Assembly (NCBI GenBank): GCA_016743925.1
Contig: JADGFH010000452.1
Location: 1 to 5,315, forward strand
Direction: 5' to 3'
DNA: 5,315 nucleotides
Origin: Labilibaculum sp.
Lineage (GTDB): Bacteria > Bacteroidota > Bacteroidia > Bacteroidales > Marinifilaceae
Position numbers and translations under genes: made by a program. Below, in pieces: positions 1 through 5,315 of this stretch. The notes beneath the pieces were generated by a model that worked only from the letters and a program-made list of their open reading frames with translations, did not search any database and was not told the DNA's origin. Each line of letters starts with the position of its first letter. The stretch's first letter is position 1.

Positions 1-1122
1 AGTTAAAAGATTCTTGGTTTCTCTGTTATAATAATCGAACAATACATTTACACGATTATTAAATAATCCCAAATCGAAACCAAAACCAACAGTTGCCGAC
101 TCTTCCCATTTCAAATCCTGATTTTCTAATCGAGTATTTTGAACTGCAGCAACACCATTGTACTTGCTACCTACAGAATATTGTCCTTGTGCATGAAAAT
201 CTGACAAATCTCCCAAATTACCTGTCACACCGTAACTGGCACGTACTTTCAACTTACTAAGGTAAGTAGGTAAATCTGACCAAAAATTCTCTTTGTGTAA
301 ATTCCATCCTGCAGAAACTCCAGGAAAAATACCCCACTTATTGTTTTCACCAAGATTTGAAGCTCCATCAGTTCTTATAGATGCTGAGAATAAGTATTTC
401 TTCTGAAAATCATAAGTAACACGACCAAAGAAACCAATCACATTTAGTTCTGTCCAAGAACTATTAACATTTGTAGGTTCTGAAGTTGCATTCAATGTTC
501 CAATTATATCAGAAGAAGCACCTCTACCATCTGCATCCAAATCGTAAAACTCTCTATTTGTATTAGAGAATCCAGCTTTTACATTTAAACTATGTTCATC
601 ACTAAAAACATTATTGTAGGTAAAAACTCCTTCGTACTGAGTCTTCAAATTTTGTTGAAAATCTGCTGTTGCATTTCTAGAGTCAACAAACTGTGTAGCA
701 TTATTATAATATGACTTTTGAAACGAGTTATTCAATAATTGCTCCTGAAAATACGATACAAAAGGTGAAAATTTCAATTTTGGAGTAATATCCCATTCTG
801 CACCAATTGCTAATGATAATCTATAATCACGTAAATCATTATCTTTTCTATCCAAATGATAAACAGGATTACCAATACTTCTATTTTGACCTGGAGCTAA
901 AGATCCATCTTCATATTTAAATTTAGCCGTTGGAGGTAATCCTATTGCTCTTTGAAATAATTGATTTGAACTATAAACAGTGTTGTCAGAAGATGTACTA
1001 TAGTTCACAATACCATTAACAGAAAAATTATCTCTAATTTTATACTTACCACTCATTTTTGCGGTTATACGCTCATAATCTGTCTGAATGGCAACACCTT
1101 CTTGCTTCAAGTAACCATCATA
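1..1122 (-). CDS. Barrel part of the same SusC-like receptor, shifted frame, partial at left edge
   Basis: This frame is open for 374 codons from 1122 to position 1 and runs off the window. It begins with GYLKQEG and TDYERITAK, the segment that normally follows the GG-x-TY strand of SusC barrels. Further on it contains YLFSASIRTDGASNLG, NKWGIFPGVSAGW and LKVRASYGVTGN, the conserved mid-barrel strands of the TIGR04056-type family. It ends in a FDYYNRETKNLLT segment. It has no signal peptide of its own. The first in-frame ATG is at 1056..1054, and a TTG at 1110..1108 overlaps the upstream TGA, but a separately translated barrel fragment could not be exported. It is therefore best read as the second half of the interrupted gene. 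Missing C-terminal barrel strands should lie to the left, followed by a susD-like gene if the locus is typical. Confidence 0.85.
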
Positions 1123-2264
1123 TCATAGGTTCCTAGTTCATTACCTCCTGAAAATGAAAGGTGGTGATTAGTCGTAATAGCAGTTCTAAAAAGCTTGTCT
1201 TGCCAATCAGTCTCCTTAAAAATAATGGTTTTAGATGGATCTATTGGATCAGGCATACTTTCCCATCCTTCTTGCAACTTGTGATCGTTATAACCTGGCT
1301 GTAAATACTGTGTTGTAAAACCTGTATTATTTTCCAAGTTATTACCAGTTCCATATCCCACAGGAAGGTCCAATCTTGACAATCGCTCTGGATGCTTTTC
1401 CCCCGTAGCTGCAACTCCTAATCTACCGTAATATATATAGTCTCTCGCCGATGCCATATCGTATGACTTACCCAAACTTGAAATACCAGCAGTCATACTA
1501 TAATTAATTTTTGGCTTACCGGCTTTCCCCGATTTAGTTATAACAATTACAACACCATTCGATGCACGAGAACCATAAATAGCCGTTGCAGCCGCATCCT
1601 TCAATACTTGAATAGACTCAATATCTGATGAATTTAATCCTGTCATATCATCACGAAGCATACCATCAATAATATAAAGAGGTGTTGCACCATCTGGCTT
1701 ATTAATCGAGGTTCCCCCTCTCATAATAATTCTTGGAGTTGCTCCTGGTTGCCCTGAAGTAGTTTGCACACGCACACCAGCCAAAGATCCTTGCAAAGCA
1801 GAGGCCGCATTAGCAAAAGGTACATTCTCCAATACCTTTTCATCCATTTTTGAAATGGATGTTGTTAAAGTAGCTCTTGATTGAGTACCATAACCAATTA
1901 CAACTACCTCATCCAAACTTTCGGCATCTTCAACAAGCACAACATTTATAACGCTCTTGCCAGCTACTTCTAATTCTTGCGCGGTAAAACCAATAAATGA
2001 AAATAGCAACACACTATTTGCATCTGTACTAATATTAAATTTACCATCAATATTGGTAACCGTACCATGCGTTGTTCCTTTCACTACTATAGAAACACCA
2101 GGGAGTAGTTCTCCAGTTTCGGCAGTAACCTGTCCTGAAATGTTTTTTTCCTGAGCAAATGAAAAGGTTTGCACAAAAACTAAAAACATCAACGTTAATA
2201 ATAGTTTTGTCCTTAACAACAAACTCTTTCCTCTGAGCCAATCTTTACTACGTAATTTTCTCAT
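1107..2264 (-). CDS. N-terminal part of SusC-like TonB-dependent receptor (signal peptide, CarboxypepD-like domain, plug)
   Basis: This 385-residue reading frame starts at ATG 2264..2262. A long basic n-region (residues 1-20) is followed by a hydrophobic core (about 21-36) and a likely cleavage after SFA, before Q38. Residues about 42-112 match the carboxypeptidase-D regulatory-like domain, with the typical ISGQV, LPGVSIVVKGT and GKF elements. The TonB-box-like segment SLDEVVVIGYG lies at 117-126. The plug follows at about 130-245, with LQGSLAGV, IIDG (198-201), IESIQVLKDAAATAIYGSRA and NGVVIVITKSG, all signatures of the SusC/RagA subgroup. The barrel begins near 250. The frame ends at GGNELGTYDMMVT and TGA, well short of a full receptor. 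No Shine-Dalgarno sequence precedes the start, only an A-rich leader, as is usual in Bacteroidota. On its own this product would be a secreted plug without a pore. Confidence 0.9.
   Translation of the reverse strand: MRKLRSKDWLRGKSLLLRTKLLLTLMFLVFVQTFSFAQEKNISGQVTAETGELLPGVSIVVKGTTHGTVTNIDGKFNISTDANSVLLFSFIGFTAQELEVAGKSVINVVLVEDAESLDEVVVIGYGTQSRATLTTSISKMDEKVLENVPFANAASALQGSLAGVRVQTTSGQPGATPRIIMRGGTSINKPDGATPLYIIDGMLRDDMTGLNSSDIESIQVLKDAAATAIYGSRASNGVVIVITKSGKAGKPKINYSMTAGISSLGKSYDMASARDYIYYGRLGVAATGEKHPERLSRLDLPVGYGTGNNLENNTGFTTQYLQPGYNDHKLQEGWESMPDPIDPSKTIIFKETDWQDKLFRTAITTNHHLSFSGGNELGTYDMMVT
1110..1122 (-). other. Frameshift site within the susC-like gene
   Basis: The upstream frame closes with TGA at 1109..1107, and the downstream frame has a TGA at 1125..1123, so the switch must fall between them. 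The net change is one base short of in-frame (1 or 4 bases missing). Adding one G gives TYDMM-GYL, one residue shorter than the four residues I recall between the TY and GYL motifs in related receptors. Adding GGTT next to the existing GGTT (1116..1113) gives TYDMMV-GYL with the usual spacing. No homopolymer longer than two bases is present here. The existence of the shift is clear; its exact history is inferred. Confidence 0.8.
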
Positions 2265-2325
2265 AAATTCGTTTTTTTGGGTTAGATATTTATTTCAGTC
2301 GTCAATGTGATTTTTGTCGACCTTG

Positions 2326-2333
2326 TAAATGTA
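2326..2333 (-). promoter_or_regulatory. Candidate -7 element of the susC-like gene promoter
   Basis: Reading the minus strand, TACATTTA matches the Bacteroidota -7 consensus TAnnTTTG at all but the last fixed base. Transcription would start near 2320, giving a leader of about 55 bases. The expected -33 TTTG is absent; that position (about 2348..2356) is occupied by the first G box. A weak core promoter with a regulator site in place of the -33 box would suit activator-dependent expression. Such short AT-rich matches occur by chance, so this is tentative. Confidence 0.3.
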
Positions 2334-2352
2334 AATTAGAAAATAGTTATGC

Positions 2353-2398
2353 CGGGGGAGAAATCTTTCCGCTAGGGGGTATAAAACTATCAGGGGGT
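2353..2398. promoter_or_regulatory. Cluster of three G5 boxes, candidate HTCS activator binding sites
   Basis: Three runs of exactly five G sit at 2354..2358, 2375..2379 and 2393..2397, in DNA otherwise poor in G and C. The second and third share the 7-mer AGGGGGT; the first reads CGGGGGA. Steps are 21 and 18 bp, about two helical turns, so all boxes would face one side of the DNA. HTCS regulators bind through AraC-type domains, which commonly recognise direct repeats with such spacing. Placement just upstream of the proposed susC -7 element fits an activator site. Binding by the adjacent sensor is inferred, not shown. Confidence 0.5.
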
Positions 2399-2399
2399 C

Positions 2400-2430
2400 T
2401 ATTCCTTACATTTTAAGGGCAATATTCCTT
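2400..2430. repeat. Pair of TATTCCTT direct repeats, with a third copy at 2614..2621
   Basis: The 8-mer TATTCCTT occurs exactly at 2400..2407 and 2423..2430, 23 bp apart, and again at 2614..2621. The first copy begins two bases after the third G box (2393..2397). The third lies inside the candidate promoter of the sensor gene, abutting its -7 element. A partial ATTCCT is at 2525..2530. Three exact copies in one intergenic region suggest a shared operator, but the word was picked after inspection, so chance is not excluded. Confidence 0.35.
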
Positions 2431-2457
2431 CAATAAATGAAATCAGAATCTACATTT

Positions 2458-2480
2458 ATCAGTCTGGTAAATCAATCTGG
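2458..2480. repeat. Ten-base direct repeat ATCARTCTGG
   Basis: ATCAGTCTGG at 2458..2467 and ATCAATCTGG at 2471..2480 differ at one base and are separated by TAA, giving a 13-bp step. The pair sits near the middle of the divergent region. It could be a regulator half-site pair or a small duplication. Its step is not a whole number of helical turns, which makes cooperative same-face binding less likely. Confidence 0.25.
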
Positions 2481-2599
2481 ATTAACAATAATTAGTCCCA
2501 TATCTCATTTTTGCATCTCTGTTCATTCCTGAATTTCAAAAAATGCACTAAAAACATCCAAAATAGTACCGATACAAGTCAAATAGACTCACTTATTTT

Positions 2600-2628
2600 T
2601 TTGAATATAGATTTATTCCTTATCTTCG
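2600..2628 (+). promoter_or_regulatory. Candidate promoter of the HTCS sensor gene
   Basis: TTTG at 2600..2603 and TATCTTCG at 2621..2628 resemble the Bacteroidota -33 TTTG and -7 TAnnTTTG elements, the latter with one mismatch, separated by 17 bases. A start near 2635 would give a leader of about 46 bases before ATG 2681. The elements are in the right place and orientation, and no better pair is visible between 2500 and 2670. One TATTCCTT copy occupies the spacer, which might allow autoregulation. Confidence 0.4.
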
Positions 2629-2666
2629 AAAACCTACGTTACGACTACCATCCCTAGTAAAAAAAA

Positions 2667-2680
2667 GATATTCAAATATC
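2667..2680. repeat. Perfect 6-bp dyad directly before the HTCS start codon
   Basis: GATATT and AATATC are perfect inverted arms separated by CA, ending at the base before ATG 2681. The two-base loop is too tight for a stable RNA hairpin without losing pairs, and the arms are AT-rich. It may be a small protein-binding site or chance. Confidence 0.25.
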
Positions 2681-5315
2681 ATGACATTATTGAAAAGATA
2701 CATTTCATTATTTCTTTTGATTTTAAGTCTACCTTTCCTGTCTGTTAAGGCAGGCAATCAGTGGAGAGAATCTAAAAGCAAAATAAAATTTAAACATCTT
2801 AAAGAAGAACATGGTTTGTCTTCAAATGTCACAAGCAGTATTTTACAAGATCACAAAGGATTTTTGTGGTTTGGGACTGATGCTGGACTTAATCGATTTG
2901 ACGGTATACATTTCAAAACTTATAAAGTAAAGGGAAATGATAATGAGATAAGCAATGAGGTAATAAAATGTATTTACGAAGACCATAATAATCATCTTTG
3001 GATTGGAACAGAAAGAGGTTTAAATAAATTTAATCCTGAAAATGAAAAATTCACTTCCTTTCTTTTAAATGAAAAAGACAGCTCTTCTCTATCAAACAAT
3101 GTTGTGACATCTATTAGCGAAGACCATAATAAAAATCTTTGGATTGGAACAATTAATGGTCTTAACTGCTTGATAGGCTATGATAGTTCAGGTGTTCCTA
3201 TATTTAAAAATTTAAAACATCAAATAAATGATACAAGCTCCTTAAGTAATAATAGAATTTATTGTTTGACCACCGACACTGAGGGAAATCTCTGGATAGG
3301 AACAGAAGGAGGAGGTCTTAATTTATTAAGAGAAAAGAATATTTCTGCCAAAAATTATAAATTTCAACGCTTTTCAAATAACAGCAAGCACTCATCAAAA
3401 ATCTCAGGCAATATCGTTTATAGTATTTGCCAGATAAAAGATGGTCGCTTATTTATTGGTACTGATAACTTCTTAAGTATTCTCAAAAAAGAAGATGATA
3501 TATACAAAATAAAAAACCATTCTTACCCTAAAAACAAAAATGGAAGAGATATAGGTGTAAGAGTATTTTCTATATTTCAAGATCAAAAGAACAGGATTTG
3601 GCTAGCTACTTACGGGGAGGGTTTAAATCAATTTTCTCCTGAAAATGGTATTTATGAATCTTATCGCCATCAAAACTATAATCAACAATCAATAAGTAGA
3701 GATTACATCTATACCGTTTTTGAATCAAAAGAAGGTATTCTATGGATAGCCACACGTGAAACAGGAATCGATCGAATTGATCCTTATGTCCAAAGATTTA
3801 CACATGTATCCCATTCAACGGAATCCACCACTTTATTATCCAATAAAATTGTAAAATCTATTACTGAAGGTAATGATGGCAAATATTGGTTTGGAACCTA
3901 TGGTGGTGGCTTAAATAGCTTCGATCCTAAAAGTAACACGTTTAAATCATACACTCGTAAAACAAATACAAAAAATAGTTTAAGCAGCGATATTATTGAG
4001 TCAATCGCATTCGATCATTTAAACAGACTTTGGCTGGGAACAGCTAAGGGATTGAATCTATTTGACGTAAACAATAACAAATTTACTCAGTTTGAATACA
4101 CTCCTAGTAACAACTATAGCTTGACCAACAACAGTATTTGGGATGTATTACCTTCAAAGGATAAAACTGGAATATGGGTTGCAACCTACGATGGTTTAAA
4201 TAAATATGATTGGGGTGAAAATAAATTTTATCATTTCAAGAATGATCCTCAAAATAAAAATAGTCTCAGTTTCAACTATGTCAGATCAATATTTGAAGAT
4301 GATAATCAAAATCTCTGGATTGGTACTTGGGGAGGAGGTCTTGATAAATTGAACTTAAATAAGAATTCCAATCTAAATAATGTCATCTTTGATCATTATC
4401 GTCACAATCCTGAGGATCCTGGATCAATTAGTAACAATCTGGTTAATACTATATTTCTAGATAGAAACAATCAACTTTGGATTGGAACACAAGCTGGATT
4501 AAACAAACTTGATCAAAAAACTGGAAAGTTCACACGCTATTTTGAAAAAGATGGATTGGCAGATAATGTAGTGAAAGGAATTAAACAAGATTCAAAAGGT
4601 TTTATCTGGATCAGTACTCAAAAAGGTTTATCCAAATTTGATTCCGAGAATAATAAATTTATCAACTATTACGAAAAAGATGGACTTCAAGGTAACATCT
4701 TCAACCTCTCATCATGTATGTACAATTCAGAAGGAGAGATGATGTTTGGAGGAAATAATGGACTAAGTATTTTTACTCCAGAAGAAATAATAGAACGAAC
4801 TGATTTCCCGCCAGTATATTTATGTGATATTAAAATTAATAGTAATATTTTAAAACCCGGCCAAAATCTGAATGGGCGCATTCCTCTTTTAAAATCTTTA
4901 CAAGAGCAAAAAAATATAGAACTTGAATATAATGAGAACTCCATCACTTTTGAATTTAGTGCTATAGAATATTCTTCTCCTGAAAAAATTAAATTTTCAT
5001 ATCGTCTTGAAAATGCAGAAGAAAACTGGAATTTCACAAGCTACAAGAACAGACAAGTTACCTATGCAGGACTCGCCCCAGGAAAGTATATCTTCCACCT
5101 AAAAACATCAAATATTCAAAGTGAATGGAATGACAAAGAAGAAACTTTCACCTTTGAAATTGCTCCCCCTTTATGGGCAACTACACAAGCTTATTTTTTA
5201 TATGTTCTTCTGATTCTAGTATTTATTTTCTATATCGGATCGATTCTTCGAACAAGAATATTGATTAGACAGGAATTACAAAGAGAAAAAGAGGAACATC
5301 AAAAAAGAATAGAAT
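2681..5315 (+). CDS. Hybrid two-component system sensor (HTCS), periplasmic sensor half, partial at right edge
   Basis: This frame is open for 878 codons to the window end. Residues 1-24 form a signal peptide with likely cleavage after VKA. Residues about 44-703 hold 14 two-component-regulator propeller repeats (Reg_prop), with recurrent LSNN, D-x-x-x-LWIGT and GLNKF patterns; 14 repeats make two seven-bladed propellers, splitting near residue 380. A Y_Y_Y domain follows (about 746-828, with FSYRLENAEENW and LAPGKYIFHLKTSN). One membrane helix lies at about 837-856, then the charged linker RQELQREKEEHQKRIE. This order is diagnostic of HTCS proteins, which bind an oligosaccharide between the propellers and signal through a fused histidine kinase, receiver and AraC-type DNA-binding domain. 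Those domains should lie past the right edge. ATG 2681 is chosen because the signal peptide begins there; it lacks a Shine-Dalgarno sequence. The gene is divergent from the susC-like gene it probably controls. The ligand is unknown. Confidence 0.93.
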   Translation, partial: MTLLKRYISLFLLILSLPFLSVKAGNQWRESKSKIKFKHLKEEHGLSSNVTSSILQDHKGFLWFGTDAGLNRFDGIHFKTYKVKGNDNEISNEVIKCIYEDHNNHLWIGTERGLNKFNPENEKFTSFLLNEKDSSSLSNNVVTSISEDHNKNLWIGTINGLNCLIGYDSSGVPIFKNLKHQINDTSSLSNNRIYCLTTDTEGNLWIGTEGGGLNLLREKNISAKNYKFQRFSNNSKHSSKISGNIVYSICQIKDGRLFIGTDNFLSILKKEDDIYKIKNHSYPKNKNGRDIGVRVFSIFQDQKNRIWLATYGEGLNQFSPENGIYESYRHQNYNQQSISRDYIYTVFESKEGILWIATRETGIDRIDPYVQRFTHVSHSTESTTLLSNKIVKSITEGNDGKYWFGTYGGGLNSFDPKSNTFKSYTRKTNTKNSLSSDIIESIAFDHLNRLWLGTAKGLNLFDVNNNKFTQFEYTPSNNYSLTNNSIWDVLPSKDKTGIWVATYDGLNKYDWGENKFYHFKNDPQNKNSLSFNYVRSIFEDDNQNLWIGTWGGGLDKLNLNKNSNLNNVIFDHYRHNPEDPGSISNNLVNTIFLDRNNQLWIGTQAGLNKLDQKTGKFTRYFEKDGLADNVVKGIKQDSKGFIWISTQKGLSKFDSENNKFINYYEKDGLQGNIFNLSSCMYNSEGEMMFGGNNGLSIFTPEEIIERTDFPPVYLCDIKINSNILKPGQNLNGRIPLLKSLQEQKNIELEYNENSITFEFSAIEYSSPEKIKFSYRLENAEENWNFTSYKNRQVTYAGLAPGKYIFHLKTSNIQSEWNDKEETFTFEIAPPLWATTQAYFLYVLLILVFIFYIGSILRTRILIRQELQREKEEHQKRIE

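Larger units (their letters stand above)
1..2264 (-). pseudogene. SusC/RagA-family TonB-linked outer-membrane receptor, frameshifted and cut by the left edge
   Basis: Two minus-strand reading frames together encode one SusC-type receptor, the TonB-dependent barrel that imports oligosaccharides across the outer membrane with a SusD lipoprotein lid. The first frame supplies signal peptide, N-terminal domain, plug and barrel start. The second resumes exactly where the first stops and supplies the barrel. About 757 residues are visible; family members are usually around 1000, so roughly a quarter is missing past position 1. The frames overlap only at 1107..1122, which fixes the lesion there. No other stop interrupts either frame, so the gene looks recently broken, or the break is an assembly error. 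It is divergent from a hybrid two-component sensor, the usual layout of a polysaccharide utilization locus. The substrate cannot be inferred. Family assignment is firm; true pseudogene status is uncertain. Confidence 0.85.
2265..2680. other. Divergent intergenic regulatory region between susC-like and HTCS genes
   Basis: This 416-bp stretch separates two head-to-head genes and holds no reading frame, tRNA or hairpin terminator that I can support. The leftmost 60 bases are the likely susC leader. G-rich boxes lie at 2353..2398, repeated TATTCCTT elements at 2400, 2423 and 2614, a direct repeat at 2458..2480, and the candidate sensor promoter at 2600..2628. From about 2481 to 2590 I see only AT-rich sequence. 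Such length is larger than promoters alone need, which fits space for regulator binding. Confidence 0.75.

Noticed and set aside
1066..1109. Recoding or readthrough of the TGA at 1109..1107
   Set aside because: Reading on in the same frame gives a short non-homologous peptide and another stop within about 15 codons; only the shifted frame restores SusC homology.
1100..1125. Programmed -1 ribosomal frameshift joining the two susC frames
   Set aside because: No X-XXY-YYZ slippery heptamer or plausible downstream structure is visible before the TGA, and SusC receptors are not known to use such a shift.
1957..2154. 65-codon plus-strand reading frame
   Set aside because: It lies wholly antisense to the well-supported N-terminal domain of the SusC-like gene, has no recognisable motif and no promoter or start context.
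2047..2241. 64-codon minus-strand reading frame overlapping the susC-like signal peptide
   Set aside because: It is the same strand in a different frame from the SusC coding sequence, which has clear signal peptide and domain matches here; the alternative peptide is cysteine- and tryptophan-rich without family features.
2354..2397. G-quadruplex formed by the G5 runs
   Set aside because: Only three runs are present, with connecting segments of 16 and 13 bases, so a standard four-tract intramolecular quadruplex is not supported.
2667..2680. Transcription terminator or riboswitch before the HTCS start
   Set aside because: The dyad has six AT-rich pairs, a two-base loop and no following T-run, so it cannot act as an intrinsic terminator, and no larger conserved RNA fold is apparent.
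4687..5037. 116-codon minus-strand reading frame
   Set aside because: It is antisense to the last propeller blade and Y_Y_Y domain of the HTCS gene, whose frame is continuous and homologous throughout.

Overview
The window is AT-rich DNA from a member of the Bacteroidota, most likely a polysaccharide-degrading lineage. Three things support this: a SusC/RagA-type TonB-linked outer-membrane receptor, a divergent hybrid two-component system (HTCS) sensor with a 14-repeat propeller ectodomain, and start regions with no Shine-Dalgarno sequence. I cannot assign a genus. The pair is the regulator end of a polysaccharide utilization locus (PUL). The glycan cannot be read from these genes, and the expected susD partner and enzymes would lie beyond the left edge.

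Left part (1..2264, minus strand): one susC-like gene broken by a frameshift. The first 385 codons encode a signal peptide, carboxypeptidase-D-like domain, TonB-box region, plug and the start of the barrel. They end in TGA at 1107..1109. The barrel then continues in another frame from about 1122 through position 1, off the left edge. The two frames are both open only in 1110..1122, so the lesion sits there. Spacing in the family suggests loss of one copy of a GGTT tandem (4 bp), although a single-base loss also fits.

Middle part (2265..2680): a 416-bp divergent intergenic region with no gene. It holds three G5 boxes 18 and 21 bp apart, a candidate activator-dependent promoter for susC, three exact copies of TATTCCTT, a near-perfect 10-bp direct repeat, a candidate promoter for the sensor gene and a small dyad touching the sensor start codon.

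Right part (2681..5315, plus strand): the HTCS gene, open to the right edge for 878 codons. It has a signal peptide, 14 propeller repeats (two seven-bladed propellers), a Y_Y_Y domain, one membrane helix and the start of the cytoplasmic linker. The kinase, receiver and AraC-type DNA-binding domains would follow outside the window. By analogy with known HTCS loci, the sensor would detect an oligosaccharide in the periplasm and activate the divergent susC operon through the intergenic sites. In this sequence the sensor and promoter look intact while the transporter is interrupted.
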